Below, one piece after another: positions 1 to 10,172 of a stretch of DNA of 64,000 nt. The notes under the pieces are model-generated. The model was not told where the DNA came from. It did not search any database and worked only from the letters and a program-made list of their open reading frames with translations. This DNA comes from CAIWKO01 sp964469155 (GTDB taxonomy: Bacteria > Bacteroidota > Bacteroidia > Bacteroidales > CAIWKO01): assembly GCA_964469155.1 (NCBI GenBank), contig CAYXXU010000004.1:1-64000 (forward strand), written 5' to 3'. The position numbers and the translations under genes are program-made. Numbering within the stretch: position 1 is the stretch's first letter; every line of letters begins with the position of its first letter.

Positions 1-92
1 ACGGAGTAAAGGAAAATAAACATTTCTTTTCTCTTATCCCGAACTCAGGTTAGTAAGTCAAAAGTTTCAGGAATAACATTGTTTTCTAAGAC

Positions 93-1796
93 CTAGAATG
101 CATAAGTTACGCCGCCCATAAGATTGAAACCATAGGAAGGGTAGTTATTCCATTTATAGTACTTTATAGAAGTAAGGTTGTTAATATTGATGAAACCTGA
201 TAATATTTTTGAATAGCGGTATTCAAACCCCAGGCTGATATCAGCATAACCATTCAGAGTTTTCTTAACCACATTTCCACCATCATAAGATTTTGCAAAA
301 ACATTCGATCGCCCCGTAATGCTGCTCGAAATGATGAATTTATTGCTGATGTTGTAATAAAAATCGATGTATGCATCAAAAATGGGCTTGTGCCATGCTT
401 TGAGCTCTGTCGACATTTTATAATTATAAAAATTTCCGCCAATCAGCAATTTATACTTTTCATCTTTCTGGAAGGCAAATTCACCTGTAACCCGCAAAAG
501 TTTAGCATTATCATAAATCACCATAAACTTATTTTTAAAAACGAGGTTGGTATCGTTCACAAACAAGGGCATGTCTTTGATATTTGAATATGAGGCGGAT
601 GCAGAGAAATTGAGTGTGCGGCTGATATTACTTTTGATACCTCCGTAAATATCGTAAGTACGACTGGTGGCATACAACTGGGTTTTCGAAACAATGAAAG
701 GATTCTCTGAGGTGAGTGAATGAAAACTGTTCTGTTCAAGATTTCCTTTTATTCCGGCAAAAACAATCAGAATATTTTTCACCACATTGAACTGTATATC
801 GGCAATAGGATAGAAATGCATTTTAGTAAGGCTATCGACTTCTACCGAAATATCTATACCCAGTTTGAAGTTAAATCCTTTAAATGTTGCCTGAGCATAA
901 GGTTTGAGTGAAATGATTCCTGCATTGTAGGTAATGCTGGTATCCTGTCCGAAGAAATAATTGATGCGGGCATCAATACCTAACACTTGCGTGCTGTTCG
1001 ATTTGAAAAGATGAAGGTCTTTATTTACATTGGCTGAGAAGTCAATGTTGTTCTCAGCAGTTTTGAAATAATCGTTTAAATAATAATAATTCAGGTCGAA
1101 ACCATAATTCAGCTTTTGGGCATCAGGGGGATTCAAACTATTAAAGTTGATGGCTGCAGATATCAGGTTAAAGCGTTGTTTGTATAAGTCCCTGTCGAGG
1201 GGCTGAATAGGGAAATCATCGGGTTTAAAACCGTAGTAGTGATAAACATTGCGATTATAAGCCATACTTCCACCTATGATGTGTTTTTTGAAAATCTTCT
1301 TACCGTAGAACTTTACAACATTTTCACTATTTCCGGGATAAGCCCAGCCTTTCAGTTTTCCCGATGCAGAAAGATGTTTCAGGTAAGCACCCACCGAATA
1401 GGTTCTCGAATAGGTATTGTTTACAAAGAATTCGCCGTAAGGCATAGTATAGTTGCCAAATCCTGCTTTTAACAGGAATTTATAGAGTTTTGTCAAAGTT
1501 GCTTCGCCCACCCTTGCAGCTTTAATAGGTTCGGCAGCAAATGAAGTGTTATATTTTCTTGTCAGGGTAAAGTACTCAAGTTTTGGGATAGTAATAGTTG
1601 TATCAGTAAAAACCGGTTGGGAATTGAGTTTATTTGCATCAGAAATGGTTGGTTGAAAGGGGGCAATAACGGTTACATTTTCATTATAATCCTTAACCTG
1701 AGCATGCAGGCTAAAAGTGTTCAGTAGCGAAAACAATAAAATGCCGGTAGTTATTGAAGTTTTCATGACGAGTTTGTTTTTTATGGTCGCTTTCAT
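93..1796 (-). CDS. Outer-membrane beta-barrel protein (TonB-receptor-like), unknown ligand
   Basis: Predicted secreted protein of 567 residues. A hydrophobic signal peptide ends near HAQ (about residue 33). The rest is rich in alternating aromatic and polar residues (for example YYYLND, FNFKLGID) and ends in GGVTYAF, a terminal aromatic typical of Bacteroidota outer-membrane barrels. No TonB box or plug domain is obvious, so this is not a complete TonB-dependent receptor. It starts 6 nt after the stop of the upstream TPR gene, so the two are probably one operon, and the TPR protein may be its periplasmic partner. An alternative ATG at 1766 (residue 11) gives a more standard signal peptide. 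The barrel call is inferred from composition; the ligand is unknown. Confidence 0.7.
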   Translation of the reverse strand: MKATIKNKLVMKTSITTGILLFSLLNTFSLHAQVKDYNENVTVIAPFQPTISDANKLNSQPVFTDTTITIPKLEYFTLTRKYNTSFAAEPIKAARVGEATLTKLYKFLLKAGFGNYTMPYGEFFVNNTYSRTYSVGAYLKHLSASGKLKGWAYPGNSENVVKFYGKKIFKKHIIGGSMAYNRNVYHYYGFKPDDFPIQPLDRDLYKQRFNLISAAINFNSLNPPDAQKLNYGFDLNYYYLNDYFKTAENNIDFSANVNKDLHLFKSNSTQVLGIDARINYFFGQDTSITYNAGIISLKPYAQATFKGFNFKLGIDISVEVDSLTKMHFYPIADIQFNVVKNILIVFAGIKGNLEQNSFHSLTSENPFIVSKTQLYATSRTYDIYGGIKSNISRTLNFSASASYSNIKDMPLFVNDTNLVFKNKFMVIYDNAKLLRVTGEFAFQKDEKYKLLIGGNFYNYKMSTELKAWHKPIFDAYIDFYYNISNKFIISSSITGRSNVFAKSYDGGNVVKKTLNGYADISLGFEYRYSKILSGFININNLTSIKYYKWNNYPSYGFNLMGGVTYAF

Positions 1797-1802
1797 GAAA
1801 TA

Positions 1803-4800
1803 TTATTTAATATTGTTAATATCAAGGGCAGGGTCAGTTTCATTCTGCGGCCTGAGCGATTCTTCCGCTTTTCTTTGTTCTTCAAGTTTCTCGTCAGCAA
1901 CAATCTTGTCGAGTTTTTCCTGAGCAATTTTTATCAGATCGGCCCCTTCATAATTGTCGATGATACTTTTTAAAGTGTACTTGGCCTGATGAACATTTCC
2001 GGTCTTCAGGTAATTATCGGCCAGTAAAATAAAAGCTTTCGCAACCCAGTAATCATAAGATGGTATTTGATTAATCAGGTCGAATGCTGATTTTTGCGAT
2101 TCTTCATAGTTCCCATTCTTAAAATATATCTCAGCCAATAGATATTTGGCCTCGGCAGCCATTTCACTTTTGGTTATTTTACCTACCACTATCAATTCAG
2201 CCATTCCAAGACTCACGCTGTCAATCGCCAGAGCCGATTTTGCTATGGTGAGATGTGATTCAGCAATCAGTTCTTCGGGCAGTTTTTCCTTGCCCATCAG
2301 TCTACGGGCATTATTGATGGTGGTCTGATACAATGCAAGTCGGAAATTACTCCGCATTTGTCCGGTAATAGCAGTTATGATATTTTCCTTGTATTCGGCA
2401 TTCTTTTCCAGATCACTGTAAAAATTTACTGCGGCAGAAAAGTCTTTTTTAGTATAACTTATATTAGCCGCATTTAGTAATGATGTTTCGGTGAATTTGC
2501 TGCGGGGTTTAGAGATAACAAACTGATAGTTTTTTAGAGCATCGTCTGATAAACTTGCCCTATATTGACATTCTGCCAGGTAAAAATGAGCATCCAACTG
2601 ATAAACACCATCGGGGAACTTGCTGATATAATCTTTGAAACCGATAGTGGCATTCTCGCAATCGTTTCGCATATAACGGTTTTCAACCGCAATATAAGTA
2701 ATGGAATCCTGTTCGGAATCAGATACGCTTGCAAAGGGCAACTCCTTCACGTATTTGAAGAATTCTTCCACTTTATCCATATCCACATATATATTGCGGA
2801 TACTTACCAGGGCTTCTTTTGATTCAGCGGTTCCGGGGAAATCACTGACCACTTTTTTCAAAACCGTCAATGCCTGTTCATCCTGCGAAGCATTGAAATA
2901 GATCATTCCCTTTTTAAGCATGGATTGGCTTACATAGCTACTGTTAGGGTATTCACGAAGCAATTTGTCGTAATAATCAATGGCCTTGGTATTGTTGTTA
3001 AGGTTTTGATAGGTATTTGCCAGTTCAAACAGAGCCGGGGCACGGTAATTTGAGTTCCTATAAGTATCAACCAAATAAATCAGCGTAGATGCCTTATTCT
3101 CAAGTTTTGCCATAGCTCCCTGAGCCAATGATTTTTGGTATAATGCATAATCTACATCTATCAGTTTCATCATTATTCCAGCATCATAGTTTTCTATCGC
3201 ATTGGTGAAGTCTTTTTCCATAAAGTAGCAGTCGCCGGTTCGGTTATAGGCATCATTAAGCACCTTGGTGTTTTTGCTTTTCGCTTCTGCAATATATTTC
3301 TTAAAGTTATTCAGGGCAGAAGAATAATTTTTCTTTTTAAAATAACTATACCCTAATCCGTAATAGGACCCCGTATACAGTTCGGTACCAAAAGCTCCCG
3401 GAATGGCCTGGAGCATCTGATAATTGATTACGGCAGAATCGAATTTTTCCAGGCGATAGCAGGCTTCAGCCAACCAGTAATATGATTGTATCTCAATACC
3501 CGTATTCAAGGGATATTTCAAAGATTTTGCTAGCATCACCATGGAACCATCCAGATCCAGATTGTTGAACAATTCAATACCGCGCAAATAGGCAATTTTC
3601 TGATAAGCACCATTTAGTGTAGTATTGCGTTTTTTTATTCTCTCCAGAGCTGACATTGCATCTTTATAATTTTTGGTCGAAAGGTAAATATTCGACAAAT
3701 ACTCGTAAGCTTCATCAATATTGCTTGAGTTGGGATACTTTTCAATGTATTGATTGAAGACATTGATGGCTTCATTGTATGGGTTGTAAGCTGTTTCGTA
3801 AGCCATTTTTGCATAATTGAACATAGCATTTTCCTGAATCTCTTTGTCGAAATCCATCTTATAAGCCGAGGCAAACATATTCATGGCAAACTGTTTCTGA
3901 TTGGTCTTCAGATAGCATTCAGCCAGGTGGTAACAGGTGAGTTGTGAAAGCGAATCATTCTGACTGGTAGAGACTTTATTCAGGTATTGCAGTGATTTGG
4001 TGCAATCATTCACTTTGTAATAAGTATAACCAACCATATAATAATCCTCTCTTGTCAGGGGCATAGTATTTTTCTGAAGATATATATCAAGATAGGGTAT
4101 GGCTTCGGCATAGCGCTCAGTTTGATAATATGCTTCAGCGGTAATGCGTGCTATTTCCGGAACTCTTTTGCTGGTAGCAGAATCGAGCAGTGCAGGGGCA
4201 AGGATGATAATATCATCGTATTTGTGCTGATAGTAATAAATCTGGAGAAGGTAGTAAGGAGCAATTTTACCATAGTTTTCATCCGAAAGAAGTTTTCTGA
4301 AGGCAATGGATGCTGTTTCGTAATTCTTTTCAGTATAGGCTATGTGAGCAAAATAGTAATTGGCAGGTGCAAAATACTTGGAATCCTTGCCAATGATCTC
4401 GTGAAAAGCCTTTTTTGCTTTATAATAATTTTGATCATTAAAATAGCTGTAACCGGTCTTAAAATAATACTCATTGAGGTCAGTCTCGTTAAGCAATTCA
4501 ATTTCTACGTTTTCAAAAGCAGCCAAAGCATCTTTATATTTTTTATTCTTAAAAAAGTAATTACCCAACAGGAAATAAGTAGTATTTACTTTCGGGTTTT
4601 CCGGGTGGTTATTAATGAAATCCATGCCCAGGTTCTCCGCATCATTATTGAACAAAAGCAAAGCACAAACAGCTTTGTAATATTTGGCATTTGCCTGCAT
4701 TTCTGCCGGGGTATTAACCGAAGCAACCAATTGGTTGAATTTTTCCTGGGCAGCACCGTATTTTTCCTTGTTAAATAGCTCCATACCATCATGATATTGC

Positions 4801-4901
4801 AACAGGGGGGGGAGGTAGTTGGAGGTCATCTGGGCGGATGCTATCAAGGGGACGATTGTCATGGCCAGAAAAACAAATGATTTTTTACATCTCTTTAGCA
4901 T
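1803..4901 (-). CDS. Large secreted TPR-repeat protein
   Basis: Protein of 1032 residues with an N-terminal signal peptide (VFLAMTIVPLIASAQ, about residues 10-24). It is followed by many degenerate tetratricopeptide repeats along almost the whole length, seen as recurring A-x-x-x-F and Y-x-L-A-x-x-Y patterns (YYFAHIAYTEKNYETA, YYLAEC-like segments). The C-terminus is charged (KLEEQRKAEESLRP). TPR arrays are protein-protein scaffolds, and Bacteroidota often carry periplasmic TPR giants next to outer-membrane barrels. Here the barrel gene follows after 6 nt, so co-transcription is likely. No enzymatic motif was seen. The partner and exact role are unknown. Confidence 0.8.
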   Translation of the reverse strand: MLKRCKKSFVFLAMTIVPLIASAQMTSNYLPPLLQYHDGMELFNKEKYGAAQEKFNQLVASVNTPAEMQANAKYYKAVCALLLFNNDAENLGMDFINNHPENPKVNTTYFLLGNYFFKNKKYKDALAAFENVEIELLNETDLNEYYFKTGYSYFNDQNYYKAKKAFHEIIGKDSKYFAPANYYFAHIAYTEKNYETASIAFRKLLSDENYGKIAPYYLLQIYYYQHKYDDIIILAPALLDSATSKRVPEIARITAEAYYQTERYAEAIPYLDIYLQKNTMPLTREDYYMVGYTYYKVNDCTKSLQYLNKVSTSQNDSLSQLTCYHLAECYLKTNQKQFAMNMFASAYKMDFDKEIQENAMFNYAKMAYETAYNPYNEAINVFNQYIEKYPNSSNIDEAYEYLSNIYLSTKNYKDAMSALERIKKRNTTLNGAYQKIAYLRGIELFNNLDLDGSMVMLAKSLKYPLNTGIEIQSYYWLAEACYRLEKFDSAVINYQMLQAIPGAFGTELYTGSYYGLGYSYFKKKNYSSALNNFKKYIAEAKSKNTKVLNDAYNRTGDCYFMEKDFTNAIENYDAGIMMKLIDVDYALYQKSLAQGAMAKLENKASTLIYLVDTYRNSNYRAPALFELANTYQNLNNNTKAIDYYDKLLREYPNSSYVSQSMLKKGMIYFNASQDEQALTVLKKVVSDFPGTAESKEALVSIRNIYVDMDKVEEFFKYVKELPFASVSDSEQDSITYIAVENRYMRNDCENATIGFKDYISKFPDGVYQLDAHFYLAECQYRASLSDDALKNYQFVISKPRSKFTETSLLNAANISYTKKDFSAAVNFYSDLEKNAEYKENIITAITGQMRSNFRLALYQTTINNARRLMGKEKLPEELIAESHLTIAKSALAIDSVSLGMAELIVVGKITKSEMAAEAKYLLAEIYFKNGNYEESQKSAFDLINQIPSYDYWVAKAFILLADNYLKTGNVHQAKYTLKSIIDNYEGADLIKIAQEKLDKIVADEKLEEQRKAEESLRPQNETDPALDINNIK

Positions 4902-5123
4902 AAGGATACGCTTTAGGGTATTTTTTACAGAAGAATTATTAAATTACTCCCGATATAACGAATTTTTCGCGAATTTATTGTATAATGTCAAATAAAAAAC
5001 CTAAAATACAAGCTAATTATCAACAGATGATATTTGATAACTCTGCTTAAAAGTGTTTATTTTACTTAGTTTTTGGAAGAAATATTCTGTGGTCAGGTGA
5101 AGCAAAAAAGAAGTAAAAATATT

Positions 5124-7595
5124 TTACACTTTTTGCAACCAATGATGATGTTGAAGAATCAATCGCAACTCGCCATAAGAAAGTTCGTCACCGAATTTGT
5201 TCTTTATATCGCTCATGGATGTCTGAGGACTTTTACTTATGAGGGTTATGACCTTATTTATTTTATCTTTAGCAACCAAACCATCTATCTTAAGCTCTCC
5301 TTTACCAATATAAAATCCGAGGTGACCTTCTACCGTACCGATAGTTATACCCCTTTCTTTTGCGATTTCGGCCAGGGTTTTTCCTGAACGATACATTTCG
5401 CAGCTGATCAGTTTCGTGTCAATTTTTTCCTTTTTTTGCTTTTCAGGTAATTCAATTCTGTCAGGGGTAATATCGTTAAAAATGCAGTATTCTTTTATTA
5501 GCCCAATAATGTCTTCGCCGAATTGTTTGGCTTTGAACGATCCAATGCCCTTTATAGTTTTTAATTCAGGCAGGGTAGTGGGAAGTTTGTTGAGCAGTTC
5601 AAGTATTGTTTTTTGAGGAAGAATATGATAACCTGGTATATCGGTCTCATCTGCCAGATTGTCGCGCCATTGTTTTAGTTCGATATACAGATCGGGGTGA
5701 GGAATGTTTTTGGCATGTATGGCTTGTGCTTTGGCTTTTTGTTTTAATGATGGGCGGAAATCGACTTCGGCATCGCTTCTTTTGCGGATATAGGAAATGG
5801 TTTCAAATCCTCCAGCACACTTCTCCAGGCACTGCATCTTGACGAACACGTCTTTTTGGAATTTCTCCAGCGATTCGGTCAGCAGTTTATTGATGGCTTT
5901 GTTATCTGTGTCCAGATACAAATTGTCGATAAATTCACTCAGATGCATTTTAGTATTGGCGATAAAATAGGCGGTGGCCTTTATGATGCGCTGCTGTAAA
6001 TCGGTATTATCTTCCGGCAATTTATCAGTCTGCATGAGTTGGATGAGTTGCTGCCTGAACTTTTCGGAGACCTGCAGTATGTCTGATTCAAACAGGGTTC
6101 TTTTTGTTTGAATATCTTTGATCACATTTGCATCCAATATATTGGAGTGTTCTGAGGTGAGTTTGAGCAGTTCGTCGAAACGGTACCGGATGAGTTTGTA
6201 GTCGAAAAGCTCGAAAATAAGATCTTGCTGGAAGAGTTTCTTGGATTCATTCAGTTTGTCTGGGCCGGGTTCGTTCTGGCGGGTAGTTTCCGAATAGTTT
6301 AATACCAAAGCATCGGTCTTGATGCCTGAAAGAGAAATGGGTGTGCTCAGCACAATACCTTCAAAGGTCCGGCAACGGCTCAATGCAACATATACCTGGC
6401 CATAAGCAAAAGCAGCGTTGGCATCGATAATTACTTTGTCGAAAGTTAATCCCTGGCTTTTATGAATGGTGATGGCCCAGGCAGGTTTCAGAGGTATCTG
6501 AATGAAACTGCCTACTACCTGCTCATTGATCTCCTTGGTGGAATCATTAAGGGTATATTTCACATTCTCCCACTCCACTTTGTTGACAGCTATTTCGGTT
6601 GGTTCGACCGGACAGAGAACATAAACTGTATCTTCTGTGATCTTGGTAATTTTTCCGATCTTGCCGTTATAATACCTTCGTTCAGCTATGGTGTCGTTGC
6701 GAATGAACATTACCTGGGCCCCTGGTTTCAACTCGAGATTTTCTTCGTTGGGATAATCATGAGGGGGGAATTCACCGGTAATTTCAGCCGTGAAATGCTG
6801 CGGCTCCTCCTGGATCTCTTCCATTTTTGCCTGATTCATTTCGGCAGCAAAAGCATTGTGGGTGGTCAGTGTGATATAACCTTCGTCGTCCTTGGGTTTG
6901 AATCCGGGAATATAGCGGGTGTTAATCTCTGTAATGGCCTGAGCATCGGTTTTATTATCCCTTACTTTATTCAGCAGGTCTATAAAGTATTGATCGGACT
7001 GGCGAAAAATTTCTTTGAGTTCGATGCTGATGGGGTGAGAGTTCTTCAGGGCATGACTGTCGAAGAAGTAAACGCTGGGGTAATAATCCCTGAGTATAGC
7101 CCATTCATCATCTTTTATGACGGGCGATAATTGATGCAGATCTCCTATCATCAATAGCTGCACACCCCCGAAGGGTTTGGTGCGATCGCGGTATTTGCGC
7201 AACACCTCATCCACCGAGTCCAATATATCAGCTCTCACCATGCTGATCTCGTCAATTACCAGCAGATCGATGCATTTGATGATACGTATTTTTTCGCGAC
7301 TGAATTTATGTACAAATCCTTGCTTGTCGGGCGCGTGGTTCCTGATCTTTGCATAGGAAGGTATGGCAGGGGCAAAGCTTAACTGAAAGAAGGAATGTAT
7401 GGTAACTCCTCCTGCATTGATGGCAGCCACGCCCGTAGGAGCCACTACCACCATACGCTTGGGGGTGATCTTTTTCAGGTTATGCAGAAAGGTAGTCTTG
7501 CCTGTACCCGCCTTACCTGTGAGAAAAATATTCTTGTTGGTAAACTGAACAAACTCAGCGGCCAGTTTCAGTTGTTCGTTTTCGCGGTATTCCAT
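5124..7595 (-). CDS. Pif1/RecD-like superfamily 1 helicase with HRDC and C-terminal HTH domains
   Basis: Protein of 823 residues. Walker A is GKAGTGKTT (27-35), Walker B is LLVIDEISMV (111-120), and a C-terminal helicase motif (AITIHKSQGLTFDKVIID, then YVALSRCR) closes the SF1 core. This arrangement is that of Pif1-family 5'-3' DNA helicases, which unwind structured DNA such as G-quadruplexes and R-loops. An HRDC-like nucleic-acid-binding domain with KGIGSFKAKQFG lies at about 630-710. A RecQ-type helix-turn-helix (TLAEIAKERGITIGTVEGHL) follows in the last 100 residues. This helicase-HRDC-HTH layout is common in Bacteroidota. It is a stand-alone gene with about 220 bp to the upstream TPR gene. 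Confidence 0.9.
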   Translation of the reverse strand: MEYRENEQLKLAAEFVQFTNKNIFLTGKAGTGKTTFLHNLKKITPKRMVVVAPTGVAAINAGGVTIHSFFQLSFAPAIPSYAKIRNHAPDKQGFVHKFSREKIRIIKCIDLLVIDEISMVRADILDSVDEVLRKYRDRTKPFGGVQLLMIGDLHQLSPVIKDDEWAILRDYYPSVYFFDSHALKNSHPISIELKEIFRQSDQYFIDLLNKVRDNKTDAQAITEINTRYIPGFKPKDDEGYITLTTHNAFAAEMNQAKMEEIQEEPQHFTAEITGEFPPHDYPNEENLELKPGAQVMFIRNDTIAERRYYNGKIGKITKITEDTVYVLCPVEPTEIAVNKVEWENVKYTLNDSTKEINEQVVGSFIQIPLKPAWAITIHKSQGLTFDKVIIDANAAFAYGQVYVALSRCRTFEGIVLSTPISLSGIKTDALVLNYSETTRQNEPGPDKLNESKKLFQQDLIFELFDYKLIRYRFDELLKLTSEHSNILDANVIKDIQTKRTLFESDILQVSEKFRQQLIQLMQTDKLPEDNTDLQQRIIKATAYFIANTKMHLSEFIDNLYLDTDNKAINKLLTESLEKFQKDVFVKMQCLEKCAGGFETISYIRKRSDAEVDFRPSLKQKAKAQAIHAKNIPHPDLYIELKQWRDNLADETDIPGYHILPQKTILELLNKLPTTLPELKTIKGIGSFKAKQFGEDIIGLIKEYCIFNDITPDRIELPEKQKKEKIDTKLISCEMYRSGKTLAEIAKERGITIGTVEGHLGFYIGKGELKIDGLVAKDKINKVITLISKSPQTSMSDIKNKFGDELSYGELRLILQHHHWLQKV

Positions 7596-7652
7596 ACACT
7601 TAAGAGGTCAGGTTATGAGGGTAAAAGTAATAAAAATTCATTCAGTATAAAT

Positions 7653-7690
7653 AAAAAAGACCCGCACGAAAACCGGTGGGTCTTTTATTT
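7653..7690 (-). terminator. Rho-independent terminator after the oligopeptidase gene
   Basis: A perfect 9-bp stem (AAAAGACCC at 7655-7663 with GGGTCTTTT at 7678-7686) encloses a 14-nt loop. On the minus strand it is followed by a T-rich tract. It lies about 65 nt past the stop of the M3 peptidase gene, and AT tracts on both sides could let it work in both directions. Confidence 0.75.
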
Positions 7691-7754
7691 TTCTGTGGTT
7701 TGTCTTCCCGGCTAAGCTCTCAGCAACTCCAAACTCCGCACTCCAAACTCCAAA

Positions 7755-9683
7755 CTATTTATTGAACTTTCCTTCTTTCTCCAGTTTGTTATAAAGTGTT
7801 TCCATTTGTGCAACCAGTTTGTCGAAATTGGCGAAGGCAGCGTTGTAGGCTTCGGGTTTGGTCATATCCACACCGGCAGCTTTCAGCAGGTTCAGAGGAT
7901 AATCTTTGCCACCCGAACTAAGCATACCGATATAGCGATCGCGCTCGATTTCTTTGCCATTGAGTACCATTTCGCTTAAAGCCATAGAAGCAATAAGCCC
8001 GGTTGAATACTGGAATACATAATAGTTCATATAAAAATGAGGAATGTAGCTCCACTCGCATTGAATGTAATCAGGAACCTTCATCACACCTTTTTCGTCG
8101 CCATAATACAGTTTGGTGAGTTCGAGATATTTCTGATCGAGAAATTCAGCAGTCAGCGATTGTCCGCTTTCAACCCTTTGGTGCATGGCCAGCTCGAATT
8201 CAGCAAACAAAGTCTGGCGGAAAATGGTGGCGCGGGCGTTGTCAAGATACTGGTCGAGAATGAATATCTTGAACAGGTCGTCGGTTTCGTTCTTCAGAAT
8301 ATATTGCATCAGCAGGTTTTCGTTGAAGGTAGAGGCAATCTCGGCCAGGAAGGTTTCGTAGTTTGAAGTGGCATAGGGCTGGGTTTTGTCGCTATAGTAG
8401 CTGTGCATGGTATGTCCCAGTTCGTGGATAAGGGTGGTGAGTGCATTGTAGTTGCCATTATAGTTCATCTTGATGAAAGGGTGAACGCCGTATAATCCGG
8501 ATGAATAAGCGCCAGATTCTTTACCCTTGTTGGGATAGATGTCGATCCAGCCTTCGTTGAATGCCTTAAGGATGATATCGGTATAGTTTTTCCCAAGAGG
8601 TGCAAGGGTTTTAACTATGATCTGTTTGGCTTCGTCGTAGGTATAGGTTTTGGTAACCGATTTTACTGCTGAGGCATACACATCGTCGTAGCTGTAATTA
8701 TCGAGTTTCAACATTTTCTTTTTCAGCGTAAGGAATCTTTGGAGCGAGCCTAAATGGTCGTGAACAGCCTGAATCAGTTCGGAGTAAACACTCAGGTCAA
8801 TAGCAGTAGGATAGAGGCGGGCTTCGAGGCATGAATTGTATTTGCCTACCTGGGCGCCAAACCAATGCGATTTGATTTCGCCATTAAGCAAGGCAGCATA
8901 AGTGTTTTCGAATTTCTTCTGGTTTGCCCAGAATGTGTTCATTACCAGCGCACGATCGGCCTGGACTTTGGATCCGCGATATTTCATAAATCCTGCAACA
9001 TTCAGGTCTACCTTGGTGCCGTCGCTCAATGTTACTTCGGGGTGAGGCATTTCTACATTCGAAAGCACTCCATAGGCATCGTTAGCGGCTCCGCTGAACA
9101 ATCCGGTGAGGGATACTATTTTTTGCTGTTCAGAAGGCAGTATATGATCTTTATTGCGCAAGGTTTTCTGTATGCCAAATTTATAAATGTCGAGCTTAGG
9201 TTCGGCCTTCAAAAATTCGTTGAATTTGTTTTCGCCAAGCGCAAGCACGTCGCTTTCCATAAAGGAGAGGCTGGCTCCGAACTGAACAAAAAAGTTCTCA
9301 ATCTCACCTTTCATGGCAATATACTCGGTGTTACTCAGATCCATATTGTTCTGGTGGGAGGCATAAGAATAGAGCCGCTCGCCGGTGAGGGAAATATCGT
9401 TGATAAGGTTAAGCATATCGAGCATATTTTTTGCATTGACGGTCCATGTTTTCGACATGCCTTCGATCTTTTTCGACATTTCCTGTATTTTATCGAGGTC
9501 GGTTTTCCAGGCGGCACTGCTGATATAAATGTCTTCTATCTTCCATTTATATTCTTTGGGAACGGCAGCACGTTCGGTGTTGGAGAAATCAGGAATGGTT
9601 TTGTCCTGAGCATTGGCATTGATGCCAAACGATAATGCAAGCAGCATAATAATGGTTTTTGGGTTGAGTAGTATTTTTTTCAT
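7755..9683 (-). CDS. pepF: Secreted M3-family oligoendopeptidase F
   Basis: Zinc metallopeptidase of 642 residues. A signal peptide ending INANAQ (about 26) places it outside the cytoplasm, unlike the usual cytosolic PepF. The catalytic HELGH motif is at 420-424 (TTLIHELGHTMHSYYSD), with downstream acidic ligand candidates in NYETFLAEIASTFNE. The N-terminal helical region (residues 50-330) matches the length of the PepF/M3B N-lobe. Members of this family cleave short peptides. The gene is monocistronic, with a consensus promoter upstream (9710-9740) and a terminator downstream (7653-7690). The symbol follows the family; the substrate range is unknown. Confidence 0.9.
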   Translation of the reverse strand: MKKILLNPKTIIMLLALSFGINANAQDKTIPDFSNTERAAVPKEYKWKIEDIYISSAAWKTDLDKIQEMSKKIEGMSKTWTVNAKNMLDMLNLINDISLTGERLYSYASHQNNMDLSNTEYIAMKGEIENFFVQFGASLSFMESDVLALGENKFNEFLKAEPKLDIYKFGIQKTLRNKDHILPSEQQKIVSLTGLFSGAANDAYGVLSNVEMPHPEVTLSDGTKVDLNVAGFMKYRGSKVQADRALVMNTFWANQKKFENTYAALLNGEIKSHWFGAQVGKYNSCLEARLYPTAIDLSVYSELIQAVHDHLGSLQRFLTLKKKMLKLDNYSYDDVYASAVKSVTKTYTYDEAKQIIVKTLAPLGKNYTDIILKAFNEGWIDIYPNKGKESGAYSSGLYGVHPFIKMNYNGNYNALTTLIHELGHTMHSYYSDKTQPYATSNYETFLAEIASTFNENLLMQYILKNETDDLFKIFILDQYLDNARATIFRQTLFAEFELAMHQRVESGQSLTAEFLDQKYLELTKLYYGDEKGVMKVPDYIQCEWSYIPHFYMNYYVFQYSTGLIASMALSEMVLNGKEIERDRYIGMLSSGGKDYPLNLLKAAGVDMTKPEAYNAAFANFDKLVAQMETLYNKLEKEGKFNK

Positions 9684-9709
9684 TTTTAAGGTAGGTTATT
9701 ATTCGAGGT

Positions 9710-9740
9710 CAAAATTAGGTCAAATTCAGAAGGCAGCAAA
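9710..9740 (-). promoter_or_regulatory. Bacteroidota-type promoter of the M3 peptidase gene
   Basis: Read on the minus strand: TTTG (9740-9737), a 19-nt spacer, then TAATTTTG (9717-9710). This fits the known Bacteroidota consensus TTTG-N19-TAnnTTTG exactly. The predicted start of transcription is near 9703, giving a leader of about 20 nt before the ATG at 9683. Confidence 0.7.
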
Positions 9741-10127
9741 ACAAATTCGATAAACGGGGTTAATTGAACGGTGAAAAGGGAAATGTGATAGGTTACAATT
9801 TAATTTGGTTTTTTTTCCTGCCACAAAGGCACTAAGACACCAAATTGCACCAAAATAATTTCAATCTGCTGATCTTTCATCTATCCTTTTATACATTGTT
9901 ACATTCTTACCATCATTCCATTCCTCCTTTTCTGCCACAAAGGCACCAAGAAACCAAGAAACACAAAAAAATCCCAAGCCCCAAGCCTCAAGTCCCAAGC
10001 CCCATGCCACACCCTGGCCTTTTTCCCTATTAATTATTCCCTATTAAATATTCCCTTTTCCCTAATCACTGAGGTGGGTTCAACCGGTTTTACTGAGCGG
10101 CTTTTTTATACATATTCTCTTTTGATC
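9741..10127. repeat. Intergenic stretch with two copies of a dispersed CCACAAAGGCAC repeat
   Basis: No gene is seen here. Two degenerate copies of the same unit are present: TGCCACAAAGGCACTAAGAC at 9819-9838 with a CACCAAATTGCACCAAA tail, and TGCCACAAAGGCACCAAG from 9933 with an AAACCAAGAAACAC tail. Further on is a low-complexity run of CCCAAGCC words (9974-10010). Related copies occur at 42471-42503, 50427-50524, 51556-51630 and, inverted, near 24479-24525. Confidence 0.7.
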
Positions 10128-10135
10128 TAAATTTG
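10128..10135 (+). promoter_or_regulatory. TAnnTTTG -7 element upstream of the PAS/LuxR gene
   Basis: TAAATTTG matches the Bacteroidota -7 consensus. It lies 38 nt before the ATG at 10173. No good TTTG sits about 19 nt upstream, so the -33 element is weak or absent. Confidence 0.45.
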
Positions 10136-10172
10136 TGTCGATATATTATTAATCCGTTAAAAATATAATATT

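Noticed and set aside
4122..4778. Plus-strand reading frame of 218 codons
   Set aside because: It is antisense to the TPR gene and composed of hydrophobic filler with no domain.
6462..7130. Plus-strand reading frame of 222 codons
   Set aside because: It is antisense to the Pif1-like helicase and lacks a domain or promoter.
8865..9635. Plus-strand reading frame of 256 codons
   Set aside because: It is antisense to the M3 peptidase gene, whose zinc motif and signal peptide are clear.
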